A stretch of 64,000 bases of DNA, taken from NCBI RefSeq assembly GCF_014635185.1, contig NZ_BMCM01000002.1, positions 186,001 to 250,000 of the forward strand. The letters run 5' to 3'. Each line of letters begins with the position of its first letter. Within the stretch, counting starts at the first letter, position 1. This DNA comes from Microbacterium murale (lineage in GTDB: Bacteria > Actinomycetota > Actinomycetes > Actinomycetales > Microbacteriaceae). Below the pieces are notes generated by a model. It ran no database searches and was not told the DNA's origin. It saw nothing but the letters and a program-made list of their open reading frames with translations. A program made the position numbers and the translations under genes. Shown piece by piece: positions 42,943 through 58,142 of this stretch.

Positions 42943-42989
42943 CAAGAGGGCCTCGCCATCCGGTTTGCACCGGCGGCGAGGCCCTCTTG
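42943..42989 (-). terminator. Terminator hairpin after typA
   Basis: Perfect 15-bp stem (42943-42957 with 42975-42989) starting 11 bases after the typA stop; 17-base loop. No T-run follows on the minus strand. Confidence 0.75.
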
Positions 42990-42999
42990 AACACTGCCG

Positions 43000-44913
<1,914 letters not shown>

Positions 44914-45012
44914 GCAAGTTTCCTAAAAGGGAGGGGAAATGCCGGGATGCCGACGGTCCAGGATATCGCACGATCGCTGATCGCTCTCTGAGCGCGCATA
45001 AGAACGCTCCCG

Positions 45013-45027
45013 TAGCATCAGGCTGTG
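45013..45027 (+). promoter_or_regulatory. Leaderless promoter, CPBP protease gene
   Basis: TAGCAT at 45013-45018, CAGGCT, GTG at 45025. Confidence 0.6.
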
Positions 45028-45789
45028 CACTCCTCCGATCCCACCGCCGCACCCTCGCGTGCACGAATCTGGTGGGAGATCGCCATCGTCCTGGCGCTCG
45101 GGCTCGGCGAATCGGCCGTGTACTCGATCGTGCAGCTCGCCTACCGGCTGACCGATTCGACGCCGCTCGCCGATCAGACCACCGCACTCAATCCCTCGCG
45201 CAGCGATCGCGAGATCTTCGATCTCATCTACCAGGTGCTCGGGGTGGCCTTCTCGATCGTGCCGGTGCTGCTGGTCTGCTTCCTGCTGTGGCAGGCCTCG
45301 CGCCCGCACCTCGGCAGGCTCGGGCTGGACGGAACCCGTGTCGGCCGCGACATCGGCCGCGGCATCCTGCTCGTTCTGGCCATCGGCATCCCCGGTATCG
45401 CGCTCTACGTCGGCGGGCGGATGCTTGGGCTCTTCGTCGCCGTGAACGCGGGCAGTCTCGACAACTACTGGTGGACGGTACCCGTCCTGCTCCTCTCCGC
45501 CGCCCGCGCGGCGCTCATGGAGGAGTTCGTGGTGCTCGGCTACCTGTTCACCAGGCTCAAGCAGCTCGGCTGGGGCATCTGGCCGATCATCATCGCCACT
45601 TCCGTGCTGCGCGCGAGCTATCACCTGTACCAGGGTCCGGGCGCATTCATCGGCAATCTCGCGATGGGGTTGCTGTTCGGATGGCTCTTCGCCCGCACCG
45701 GCCGCTTGATGCCGTTCCTGGTGGCGCATTTCCTCATCGACGCCGTCGCGTTCGTCGGCTACCCCCTGGTTGCTCCCTTCCTTCCGTAG
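45025..45789 (+). CDS. CPBP-family intramembrane metalloprotease
   Basis: 254 residues with about seven membrane helices. The active-site glutamates are Glu166-Glu167 (MEEFVVLGYLFTRL); His200 and His235/Asp239 (HFLID) complete the expected metal site. The usual arginine of EExxxR is replaced by leucine in this subgroup. Possible roles are prenyl-protein or bacteriocin-related proteolysis; substrate unknown. GTG start follows TAGCAT by six bases. A palindromic repeat begins 11 bases after the stop. Confidence 0.87.
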   Translation: MHSSDPTAAPSRARIWWEIAIVLALGLGESAVYSIVQLAYRLTDSTPLADQTTALNPSRSDREIFDLIYQVLGVAFSIVPVLLVCFLLWQASRPHLGRLGLDGTRVGRDIGRGILLVLAIGIPGIALYVGGRMLGLFVAVNAGSLDNYWWTVPVLLLSAARAALMEEFVVLGYLFTRLKQLGWGIWPIIIATSVLRASYHLYQGPGAFIGNLAMGLLFGWLFARTGRLMPFLVAHFLIDAVAFVGYPLVAPFLP

Positions 45790-45799
45790 CTCCGCCGTC

Positions 45800-45872
45800 C
45801 CTCGAATCAACAACACCACGCCGAGACGTACGCAGTTCGCCGCGCATTCGGCGTGGTGTTGTTGATTCGAGG
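45800..45872. repeat. Palindromic element with conserved loop, copy A
   Basis: A perfect 25-bp inverted repeat: arm 45800-45824 pairs with arm 45848-45872, around a 23-base loop. The core arm sequence is GGCGTGGTGTTGTTGATTCG. The loop, read here as GACGTACGCAGTTCGCCGCG, matches the loop of copy B in the opposite orientation, so the two copies share a whole element and not only a stem. Confidence 0.9.
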
Positions 45873-45965
45873 AGCTGCAACTGTGCGTCCGCCACTTGTC
45901 CTGCACATTGCCGATGAAGCGGGAAGCCTGTGGAGCACGACCATGGATGTCGATCGTGGATCACC

Positions 45966-46913
45966 ATGGGCCGTATGCGGATCCTGCCGAGCCCCCTGCC
46001 ACTGATCCTCTCCCGTGACGAGAGCGCCGGCCACACCGACCGCCGCTGGCGCAGCGGAACTCTGAACAGGCTGTTCCGTGGTGTCTACGTCGAGACCAGC
46101 ACGTGGAATCCGCTCCCACCATGGCAGAAGTACCTCGTCCGCATCCACGGTGCCCTCGCGGCCGAGCCAAACCGTGTGCTCTTCGGCGAATCTGCCGCGG
46201 CGGCGGTCGGGGTGCTCATCCCCCATGCCGTTCGCCCCGTCCACATCCTCAGCCCGGGTGCTTCCTCGCGCGAGTACCGCGGGATTCGCAGTCATGTCTC
46301 GGTCGATGCGCGCGAGATCGTCGTCGTCGACGGCGTCCGATTGACCGCTTCGGCACACACCGCCGTCGATATTGCACGTTCGCGTCCACCTGCGGAGGCG
46401 CTCGCATACGCCGACGCGTTACTCCGCATCGACCCGGATGCGACGAGAGAGCAGTTCGTCGCGTTGAACCAGGCCCTGGTCTCCGGACGTGGGCGGCGAC
46501 AGGCACGATGGGCGCTGAATCGAGCGACCGGCCTACCGGAGAGTCCACTTGAGTCTGCGAGTGTCGCAGTGATCGAGTGGCTCGGATATGCATCACCCAC
46601 GCTGCAGCATCCGTTCTTCATCGAGGGCAGGACGTACAAGTCCGATTTCTTCTGGGAACACGAACGCGTCGTCGGCGAAGCCGATGGCAATGGGAAGTAC
46701 TCGACGGAGACGGGCAATCCGACCGAGGCGATCATCGGCGAGAAGCGGCGGGAGAACCTGCTCCGCCGCCACACGTCAGGCATGGCGCGGTGGGGATGGG
46801 AAGACGTGGCTGAAATCGAGCCGCTCGACGTGGCCCTCCGCGCGACAGGCTTGCGCCCGATACGCGCACGCGACACGATGAACCTCGCCACGATGCGACC
46901 GTTCGGGCGTTAG
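45966..46913 (+). CDS. AbiEi-like/DUF559 two-domain protein
   Basis: 315 residues. The N-terminal part (about 1-60: LSRDESAGHTDRRWRSGTLN, then RLFRGVYV) resembles the AbiEi winged-helix domain of type IV toxin-antitoxin antitoxins. The C-terminal part (about 190-285) resembles DUF559/Vsr-like PD-(D/E)XK nucleases, with Glu195, Asp227, Glu238 and Lys244 (KSDFFW, VVGEADGNGKY) in plausible catalytic positions. No partner toxin lies beside it. Two inverted copies of one palindromic element flank it. The start may be 45966 or 45975; neither has a clear ribosome binding site. Confidence 0.7.
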   Translation: MGRMRILPSPLPLILSRDESAGHTDRRWRSGTLNRLFRGVYVETSTWNPLPPWQKYLVRIHGALAAEPNRVLFGESAAAAVGVLIPHAVRPVHILSPGASSREYRGIRSHVSVDAREIVVVDGVRLTASAHTAVDIARSRPPAEALAYADALLRIDPDATREQFVALNQALVSGRGRRQARWALNRATGLPESPLESASVAVIEWLGYASPTLQHPFFIEGRTYKSDFFWEHERVVGEADGNGKYSTETGNPTEAIIGEKRRENLLRRHTSGMARWGWEDVAEIEPLDVALRATGLRPIRARDTMNLATMRPFGR

Positions 46914-46932
46914 CCGCGCCAGTCCGCTCCAA

Positions 46933-46999
46933 CGAATCGACAACACCACGCCCAACGTGCGGCGAACCGCGTACGTCTCGGCGTGGTGTTGTCGATTCG
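46933..46999. repeat. Palindromic element with conserved loop, copy B
   Basis: A perfect 20-bp inverted repeat: arm 46933-46952 with arm 46980-46999, 27-base loop. Arms match copy A at all but one position (GTCGATTCG in place of GTTGATTCG). The loop reversed is GACGTACGCGGTTCGCCGCA, nearly identical to the loop of copy A, so this copy is inverted relative to A. It ends five bases before the dppDF stop. Confidence 0.9.
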
Positions 47000-47004
47000 A
47001 CGAG

Positions 47005-48743
<1,739 letters not shown>

Positions 48744-48747
<4 letters not shown>

Positions 48748-49697
48748 CGCAGTGCCCTCGCCTTCGGGTCGAGGGCGTCGCGCACCGTCTCTCCCAGCAT
48801 GATGAACGACAGCACGGTCAGCGACAGCGCGATCGACGGATAGATGAGCGGCATGGGATCTGTGCGCAGACGGATCTGCGCCTGTGAGATGTCACTGCCC
48901 CACGAGACCACGTCACTCGGCAAGCCGACGCCGAGGAAGGACAGCGTCGCCTCCGCGGTGATGGCTGCGGCGAGACCGATCGTGCTCACCACGATCACGG
49001 GTGCGATCGAGTTGGGCAATACGTGCGTGAACATCGTGCGGACGCGTGAGACCCCGAGCGCTTCGGATGCCATCACGAAGTCGCTCGAGCGGACCCGCAG
49101 GATCTCCGAGCGGAGGATGCGCGCGAGCGATGGCCAGCCGAAGAAGCCGATCGCGAGCGAGATCACCAGGATGTTCCGGTTGGCCAGGAACATCGACATG
49201 ATGACCACGGCAGCGAGAACGTAAGGGATCGCGAAGAACATGTCGCCGATGCGCATGAGCAGCGAGTCGACCCAGCCGCCGAAAAACCCTGCGAACGCAC
49301 CGATGACGATGCCCATCACAGCGATGATGATCGTGACGATCACGCCCACCGAGAGCGACGTGCTCGTCCCGTGGATGACACGGGAGTAGACGTCGCACCC
49401 CTGGAAGTCGAAACCGAGCGGATGCCCCGCCCGAGGATCGGCGTTGGAGTTCGCCAACTCGCACGCGTGGGGCGAGACCTGGACGAACAGCCCGGGGAAC
49501 AGCGCCACCACGATGAGAAGGAACACGAACACCGCGGAGACCCAGAACATCCAGCGGCCCCGCAGATCGCGCCAGGCGTCGAGCCAGAGGTTGCTCTTGC
49601 GCTCGTTCACGCGCACCGCATCGACGGCGCCGAGTCCTCCTTCGTCGAGTTCGGCGACGTAGTGCGCCATCCGGCGCACGGGGATCTCATTTGACAT
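48744..49697 (-). CDS. dppC: Peptide ABC transporter permease (DppC-like)
   Basis: 317 residues with an N-terminal cytoplasmic segment and six membrane helices. The EAA-type loop (SEALGVSRVRTMFTHVLPN) contacts the ATPase. It overlaps dppB by 11 bases and is coupled to the fused ATPase gene by ATGA. Confidence 0.92.
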
Positions 49698-50616
49698 AGC
49701 GAATCCTCGGGTCCAGCACGCCGTACAGAAGGTCGATCAACAGGTTGACCAGCACGTAGATGACGACGAGCACGGTGACGATCGAGACGATCTCCGGAGC
49801 ATCGTGTCTTTGGATCGCACCGAACAGCTCATTGCCGACCCCCGGGACGTTGAAGATGCCCTCCGTGACCGTGGCACCGACGATCAGGATCCCGAAGTCG
49901 GCGGCGAGATTCGTGGTCACCGGGATCAACGAGTTGCGCAGCACATGCACGGGGATCACGCGCCGAGTGGGGAGCCCCTTGCCGAATGCCATGCGCACGA
50001 AGTCCTGTTGGCGGGTCTCGATGACCGACGCCCGCGTGAGACGCACGACGTAGGCGAAGTTCAACGCCGCGAGAACTATCGCCGGGAGTAAGAGGTCTTC
50101 CCATGGCACGCCCCTGCTGACGGTGGGCCGGAAGATCCCCAGTTGGATGCCGAGGAAGAACTGCGCGATGAACGCGAGCACGAACACGGGAAGAGAGATG
50201 AGGACCAGGCTGATCAGCATCGAGACGTGGTCGAAGGCACTGTTCTTGCGAAGGCCGGCGATGAGGCCGACCGCGACGCCGAACACGAGCTGCAGTACAA
50301 TCGCGAGAAGCGCGAGCCGCAGCGTCACCGGGAAGGTTCGCAGCAGGATGTCGTTCACTTCTTGACCGCGGAACGTGGTGCCCAGGTCGCCCCGGAAGAG
50401 GTCGCCGAGGTAGATCAGGTAGCGGGTGAAGAAGGGCTGATCGAGGTGGTACTCGGCCTGCAGGGCCGCGTACTGCGCGTCAGTCGGCGTCTTGTCGCCG
50501 AACAGGGCGAGGATCGGATCGCCGGGTAGCAGGAAGACCATCGAGAAGATCAGGAAGGTCGCCCCGAGGAACACGGGTATCGCCTGAAGCAGGCGTCGAA
50601 GGATGTATCCAGTCAT
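49687..50616 (-). CDS. dppB: Peptide ABC transporter permease (DppB-like)
   Basis: 309 residues with six membrane helices, the first at 8-28, and the EAA-type loop (MAFGKGLPTRRVIPVHVLRN). The ATG at 50616 is chosen because family members begin with a short basic segment before the first helix; the open frame to 50655 is upstream of it. The gene overlaps dppC by 11 bases. Between dppA and dppB lies a GC-rich hairpin. Confidence 0.9.
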   Translation of the reverse strand: MTGYILRRLLQAIPVFLGATFLIFSMVFLLPGDPILALFGDKTPTDAQYAALQAEYHLDQPFFTRYLIYLGDLFRGDLGTTFRGQEVNDILLRTFPVTLRLALLAIVLQLVFGVAVGLIAGLRKNSAFDHVSMLISLVLISLPVFVLAFIAQFFLGIQLGIFRPTVSRGVPWEDLLLPAIVLAALNFAYVVRLTRASVIETRQQDFVRMAFGKGLPTRRVIPVHVLRNSLIPVTTNLAADFGILIVGATVTEGIFNVPGVGNELFGAIQRHDAPEIVSIVTVLVVIYVLVNLLIDLLYGVLDPRIRYVK

Positions 50617-50630
50617 AGCGTGCACCCGAC

Positions 50631-50663
50631 CGCGCGGTGCGGAGCATCGCCCCACACCGCGCG
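50631..50663 (-). promoter_or_regulatory. Intercistronic hairpin between dppA and dppB
   Basis: A perfect 9-bp GC stem (CGCGCGGTG at 50631-50639 with CACCGCGCG at 50655-50663), 15-base loop, in the 67-base gap after the binding-protein gene. Such stems often protect or partly terminate the transcript, giving more binding protein than permease. Confidence 0.55.
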
Positions 50664-50683
50664 TTCAGGACATTGCCTACGAG

Positions 50684-52309
50684 TTATTCGGCCTTCGTGA
50701 TCTGGTACACGATCGGCCAGCTGTCCCAGCCGTACTCGACGTTGTCGACCAGGGTGGAGAAACCGGCGTTCGTGGAGCGGTACCAGAGCGGGAGGACGGG
50801 AAGGTCTGCGAACAGGACTTCCTGCGCCTGGTCGAAGAGCTTCTGGCCTTCTTCGACCGACGGCGCCGTTGCGCCCTCCTGCACGAGCTTGTCGTACTCG
50901 GGGTCCGAGTAGTCGCCGTCGTTGGAGCCTGCACCTGTGATGAACAGCGCGCCCAGGATGTTGTAGGCACCCGGGTAGTCGAACTGCCACCCAGAACGCG
51001 TCGCGGCATTCAGCGTGCGGTTCTTGATCTCTTCACGAAGCGTGGCGAGGTCAGGGAAAGACTGACCTGCAGCATCGATGCCGAGCGTGTTCTTCAACTG
51101 GTTGGAGACTGCGTCGACCCACGGCTGGTGGCCGCCGTCGGCGTTGTACGCGATCGTGAACGTGCCGCTCCACGGCGAGATGGCGTCGGCCTGTGCCCAC
51201 AGGTCCTTGGCCTTCGCAGCATCCGCGTGCGTGACCTCGGAACCGGCGAGGGAGTCGTTCCATCCTTCGATGACCGGCGACGTGTAGTCGACGGCCGGTG
51301 TCCTGGTGCCCTCGAAGATCACGTCGGTGATCTCTTCGCGGTCGATCGCGTAGGAGATCGCCTGGCGACGCAGGAGACCTTCTTCGTCGTTCGCGAAGTG
51401 ATCGAGGCGGGCCGGAATCGTCAGGCCTTCCCAGATCGCGGCGGGCTGGTCGACAGCGTTCTCGCCCAGGTCGTCCTTGTACGTGGCCAGTGCCGACGGC
51501 GGAACGCCGGGGTTGATCACGTCGAGGTTGTCGGAGAGCAGGTCGGCGTACGCCGCCTCGCCCGTGCCGTAGCTGACGAGGTCGACCCCGCCGTTCTGCG
51601 CGGCGCGAGGACCGTCATAGGACTCGTTGGGGACGAGCGAGATGACCTGGTCGTGCTCCCAGTTGTCGAGCTTGTACGGGCCGTTGCCGACCGGGGCCGC
51701 ACCGAACGCCTCCGGGTCGTCGAAGAACGACTCGGGCAGCGGCGAGAACACCTGGTATCCGAGCGAGATCGGGAAGTCCGACTGCGGAGCCGCGAGCTGG
51801 ACCGTGAAGGTCGTGTCGTCGACGACCTCGAGGCTGAGGGAATCCTCGGCGACCGCATCGGCGCTGTAGCCCTCGAAGTTCGCGAACCACCACTGGTTCT
51901 CGAAAGCGGGGTCGGATGCCGCGTACTGCCAGGAGTTGACGAACGACTCGGCGGTGACAGGGGTGTCATCGCTGAAGGTCGTGCCTTCCTTGATCTTGAT
52001 CGTCCAGAGCTGGTTGTCGTCGGATTCGATCGACTCGGCGACATCCATCGCCATGGCGCCGTCGGCTTCGTAGTAGACGAGCCCGGCGAAGATGTTCTGC
52101 AGTACGAGGCCGCCTCCGACCTCGTTCGTCACCGCCGGGATGAGCGGGTTCTGCGGCTCGTTACTCTGAACCGTGACGATTCCGGTGGATGCACCCGCGT
52201 CGCCACCGCCACTGCCGTCGCCACCGCCACCAGATGCGCAGCCTGCGAGGGCGATGACGCCCGCCGCCAGCATCCCCACGCCCGCGAGGGCGATCCTGTT
52301 TCGCTTCAC
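50684..52309 (-). CDS. dppA: Peptide-binding lipoprotein of ABC transporter (DppA/OppA-like)
   Basis: 541 residues of the family 5 solute-binding proteins. The lipoprotein signal ends in LAGC with Cys24, followed by a Gly/Ser linker. GTG at 52309 is set by AGGAGGA upstream. The protein binds oligopeptides outside the membrane and delivers them to DppBC. First gene of the operon dppA-B-C-DF. Confidence 0.93.
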   Translation of the reverse strand: MKRNRIALAGVGMLAAGVIALAGCASGGGGDGSGGGDAGASTGIVTVQSNEPQNPLIPAVTNEVGGGLVLQNIFAGLVYYEADGAMAMDVAESIESDDNQLWTIKIKEGTTFSDDTPVTAESFVNSWQYAASDPAFENQWWFANFEGYSADAVAEDSLSLEVVDDTTFTVQLAAPQSDFPISLGYQVFSPLPESFFDDPEAFGAAPVGNGPYKLDNWEHDQVISLVPNESYDGPRAAQNGGVDLVSYGTGEAAYADLLSDNLDVINPGVPPSALATYKDDLGENAVDQPAAIWEGLTIPARLDHFANDEEGLLRRQAISYAIDREEITDVIFEGTRTPAVDYTSPVIEGWNDSLAGSEVTHADAAKAKDLWAQADAISPWSGTFTIAYNADGGHQPWVDAVSNQLKNTLGIDAAGQSFPDLATLREEIKNRTLNAATRSGWQFDYPGAYNILGALFITGAGSNDGDYSDPEYDKLVQEGATAPSVEEGQKLFDQAQEVLFADLPVLPLWYRSTNAGFSTLVDNVEYGWDSWPIVYQITKAE

Positions 52310-52373
52310 GTTGTCCTCCTGTGGACATGTAGAAGTGCAAACCCGTGTTCGGGTCGCAGATGTGTCGAGAATA
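52310..52373 (-). promoter_or_regulatory. Promoter and leader of the dpp operon
   Basis: Minus-strand TATTCT (52373..52368) is a good -10 box; no consensus -35 is seen. The leader is about 50 bases and contains AGGAGGA before the start. Confidence 0.5.
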
Positions 52374-52451
52374 ACCCGGACGGACTCCGATTGACGCCGT
52401 GTGTTAATCAACCGTTACTGAGTGGTGACCTTCGTGAAACACGGATTTCTG

Positions 52452-55391
<2,940 letters not shown>

Positions 55392-55398
55392 TGCGGAA

Positions 55399-55776
55399 TC
55401 AACCCTCCGTCAGCGCGACGTACGCGGCACGGTCGAGAAGGCCGTCGGCCGCGTCATCCGCGATCGAGACCTTGATGAGCCAGCCGCCCTCGAAGGGGGC
55501 TGCGTTGACGAGCGAGGGGTCATCGACCACGGCGTCGTTGATCTCGACTACGGTTCCGGCGACGGGAGCGTACAACTCACCCACCGACTTCGTCGACTCG
55601 ATCTCGCCGACGACCGTGCCGGCGGCGATCTCCGTGCCGACTTCTGGGAGTTCGACGAACACGACGTCACCGAGCTTCTCGGCGGCGAAGTCGGTGATGC
55701 CGATCGTCGCGACGCCGTCGGCGATGTCGAGCCACTCGTGCTCTTCGGTGTACGAGAGTGCGTTCAGATCAGTCAT
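55399..55776 (-). CDS. gcvH: Glycine cleavage H protein
   Basis: 125 residues, the usual length. Lys63 in [12 protein letters not shown] is the lipoylation site. The protein shuttles the aminomethyl group between P, T and L proteins. ATG overlaps the gcvT stop as ATGA, with GGAGGAAGAA upstream. gcvP starts seven bases after its stop. Confidence 0.96.
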   Translation of the reverse strand: MTDLNALSYTEEHEWLDIADGVATIGITDFAAEKLGDVVFVELPEVGTEIAAGTVVGEIESTKSVGELYAPVAGTVVEINDAVVDDPSLVNAAPFEGGWLIKVSIADDAADGLLDRAAYVALTEG

Positions 55777-56957
55777 TTCTTCCTCCGGTAGAAAGGCAGT
55801 GCGGTCACGGTCGCGGGGATTTTCGTGCCCCGCACATCAAGGAATACGGCTGTCCCGGTTTCCGCGGAATCAGGATCGATGTAGGCCATCGCGATCGGAT
55901 GGCCGAGTGTTGGGCTGAGTGCTCCGCTGGTGATCTCACCCAGCGCTGTGCCGTCCTCGGCGACGACGGCGTAACCGGCACGTCCGGCCCGCTTGCCCTC
56001 GGCTGCGAGTCCGACGAGCACTGGTGCGTCCTCGGTAGGCGCCACGGCATCCTTGCCGATGAAGTCGGCCTTGTCGGATGCCACGACCCGGCCGAGACCG
56101 GCCTGCGCGGGTTTGATCTCCCGCGACAGTTCATGGCCGTACAGCGGCATGCCCGCTTCGAGTCGCAGCGTGTCTCGCGCCGCGAGGCCCGCGGCAACGA
56201 TGCCGTGCGTCTCACCTGCCGCGAGGACCTCGTCCCAGAGCGCGACGGCGTCCTCACTGCGCACGAGCAGCTCGAAGCCGTCCTCACCGGTGTACCCGGT
56301 ACGTGCGATCAGCAGCGGTGCGCCGAGGAAGAAGGCGTCGGTCCACGCGTAGTACTTCTGATCCGACCACGGGATGCTGACATCGGTGATGCCGGCGGTC
56401 GCCGCCGCGATGGCCTCGGAGGCCGGCCCCTGAACGGCGAGCAGTGCGTAGGAATCGGAGACGTCCTCCACGTCGACGCCCCGGTCGCCGAGGAAGCCGG
56501 CGAAGCTGCGGTCCTCCCCCTCGGCGCGCGGGGGAAGCTCCCGCTCGATCCGCGAGGGGAAGGATCTCACGCGGGAGGCGAACGCCGCATCGACGAAACC
56601 CCGGTTGCCGGCATTCGCGATAACCAGGAACCGGTCCTCCGCGAGCCGGTAGACGATGACGTCATCGATGATGCCGCCGTCTTCGGCGAGCACGAGCGAG
56701 TACTTCGCCTTGCCGATCGCCATCGTGGAGAGGCGCCCTGCGAGCGAGTAATCGAGGAACTCGGCGGCGAAATCTCCGGTGACGAGGAACTCCGCCATGT
56801 GCGAGATGTCGAAGAGACCTGCGGCCTGGCGCACGGCGTGATGCTCGGCGAGGTCGGATGTGTAGCGCACCGGCATCTGCCAGCCGCCGAAGTCGGTGAA
56901 GGACGCGCCGAGCGACTCGTGTCGCTCACGCAGCGGGGTGAAGCGGGCCTCGGTCAT
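55773..56957 (-). CDS. gcvT: Aminomethyltransferase (T protein)
   Basis: 394 residues of the GcvT family ([33 protein letters not shown]). It transfers the methylene group from the H protein to tetrahydrofolate and releases ammonia. ATG at 56957 has GGGAGA six bases upstream. First gene of gcvT-H-P; its start codon lies 71 bases after the second glycine aptamer. Confidence 0.95.
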   Translation of the reverse strand: MTEARFTPLRERHESLGASFTDFGGWQMPVRYTSDLAEHHAVRQAAGLFDISHMAEFLVTGDFAAEFLDYSLAGRLSTMAIGKAKYSLVLAEDGGIIDDVIVYRLAEDRFLVIANAGNRGFVDAAFASRVRSFPSRIERELPPRAEGEDRSFAGFLGDRGVDVEDVSDSYALLAVQGPASEAIAAATAGITDVSIPWSDQKYYAWTDAFFLGAPLLIARTGYTGEDGFELLVRSEDAVALWDEVLAAGETHGIVAAGLAARDTLRLEAGMPLYGHELSREIKPAQAGLGRVVASDKADFIGKDAVAPTEDAPVLVGLAAEGKRAGRAGYAVVAEDGTALGEITSGALSPTLGHPIAMAYIDPDSAETGTAVFLDVRGTKIPATVTALPFYRRKK

Positions 56958-57017
56958 GGAGTTCTCCCGGATGGATCGGAAGGATGCCGTACGGAATGCA
57001 CGGTATCCGAGAACTCC
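56958..57017 (-). promoter_or_regulatory. Candidate expression platform of the glycine riboswitch
   Basis: GAGAACTCC (56966..56958), which includes half of the gcvT Shine-Dalgarno, can pair perfectly with GGAGTTCTC (57017..57009) directly after aptamer II. This helix would hide the ribosome binding site when aptamer II is not folded. The role is inferred. Confidence 0.6.
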
Positions 57018-57027
57018 CCCTCTGTCA

Positions 57028-57107
57028 TGGGCCTGAGAGTTTCGCCCGTGCGCATGACACAGAGCTTTCACCGTCGGCGGATATCTCGCGGAGGTCGTCT
57101 CACCAGG
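57028..57107 (-). promoter_or_regulatory. Glycine riboswitch, aptamer II
   Basis: Minus-strand sequence contains GGTGAGACG, GACGGTGAAAGCTC, and GAAACTCTCAGGCCCA followed by the conserved TGACAGAG, the actinobacterial form of the second glycine aptamer upstream of gcvT. Confidence 0.85.
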
Positions 57108-57170
57108 TTTCGACTCGGGGCTGCTGCGCAGCGCCTCGCTCAACCCGATTTCTTGCTTCGCTCGAAATCG
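57106..57170. repeat. Repeat-like insertion in the riboswitch linker
   Basis: GGTTTCGACTCG (57106-57117) and CTCGCTCAACC (57135-57145) bracket a GC-rich core, resembling the ends of the palindromic repeats elsewhere in the window. A hairpin CGATTTC (57146-57152) with GAAATCG (57164-57170) follows. It lies between the two aptamers. Confidence 0.65.
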
Positions 57171-57202
57171 CTTTTCAGAGTGGCCTGACCGGCGCGGTAC
57201 GC

Positions 57203-57272
57203 GGTACCTGAGAGATTGGCGGGGAGGCTTGCTCCTTCGGTGCCCGGCTGTGATCACCGGGGCTCTCCCGCA
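57203..57272 (-). promoter_or_regulatory. Glycine riboswitch, aptamer I
   Basis: Minus strand reads GCGGGAGAGCCCCGGTGATC, then CACCGAAGGAGCAAGCC, then AATCTCTCAGGTACC, the canonical first glycine aptamer. It senses glycine and controls the glycine cleavage operon. Confidence 0.95.
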
Positions 57273-57305
57273 CGGGTCGTGGGGCCTGTCTTCAGTTATG
57301 CGTTC

Positions 57306-57311
57306 AGCTTA
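57306..57311 (-). promoter_or_regulatory. Promoter of the gcvTHP operon
   Basis: TAAGCT on the minus strand (57311..57306), overlapping the stop codon of oppF, is the nearest -10-like box to aptamer I. The leader would be about 340 bases long. Confidence 0.4.
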
Positions 57312-58142
57312 GCGTGCAAGCTCGGCCCGCACCTCGTCGCGCAGCCTCCCGAAGTTCTCCGGCTCTGGTGCCGCAGCCAGCAGCGTCTTCGTGTACTCGT
57401 GCTGCGGGTTCCGGATGACCTCATCCGCCGGCCCGCGTTCGACGATGTCACCCCGATACATAACGAGGATCTCGTCGCTGAAGTGCCGCGCCGTCGCCAG
57501 ATCGTGCGTGATGTAGAGCACGCCGAGCTGCTCTTCGCGCTGCAGCTCTGCGAGCAGATTCAGCACGCCGAGGCGTATCGAGACATCGAGCATCGACACC
57601 GGCTCATCGGCCACGATGAATCGAGCGCCAGGGGCCAGCGCTCGAGCGATGGCAACGCGCTGGCGCTGGCCGCCAGACAGCTCATGCGGCCGGCGCTCGG
57701 CGAAGCTCTCAGCCGGCGACAAGCGGACGCGCTCCAGCAGTTCCAGCGCCTTCCCCCGTACCTCACCGGCCGAGAGCCCGCGATTGTGGATCCGCAACGG
57801 CCGCTCCAGGTGATGGATGATCGTGTGGAACGGATTGAGCGAGGCGAACGGATCCTGGAACACCATCTGCACATCCGAGCGGTACCGCTCCAGCGCCCGA
57901 CCGGCGTCTCCGCTGCGTGTGCCGTCGAGGAGGATCTCCCCCGATGTGGGGGTCTCGAGCTTCATCAGCATCCGAGCGATCGTCGATTTGCCGCTGCCCG
58001 ATTCCCCGACGAGGGCCACGGTCTTACCGGGCTCGAGCGTGAATGAGACGTCCTTCACCGCGTGCAGGATCGTTGTCTTCAGACCGGACCTCAGCCGGAA
58101 GTCCTTGACGAGGCTCCGCGCCTCGAGAGTGCGTACGCTCAT
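57309..58142 (-). CDS. oppF: Peptide ABC transporter ATPase (OppF-like)
   Basis: 277 residues. Walker A GESGSGKST at 46-54, Q-loop VFQDPFASL, signature LSGGQRQRV, Walker B ADEP. ATG overlaps the oppD stop as ATGA. With OppD it powers the second peptide uptake system of the window. The gcv promoter overlaps its stop codon. Confidence 0.93.
   Translation of the reverse strand: MSVRTLEARSLVKDFRLRSGLKTTILHAVKDVSFTLEPGKTVALVGESGSGKSTIARMLMKLETPTSGEILLDGTRSGDAGRALERYRSDVQMVFQDPFASLNPFHTIIHHLERPLRIHNRGLSAGEVRGKALELLERVRLSPAESFAERRPHELSGGQRQRVAIARALAPGARFIVADEPVSMLDVSIRLGVLNLLAELQREEQLGVLYITHDLATARHFSDEILVMYRGDIVERGPADEVIRNPQHEYTKTLLAAAPEPENFGRLRDEVRAELAR

Noticed and set aside
45800-45872. Integron attC or phage attachment site
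   Set aside because: There is no integrase or cassette array, and no direct-repeat target duplication or attC core-site arrangement was seen.
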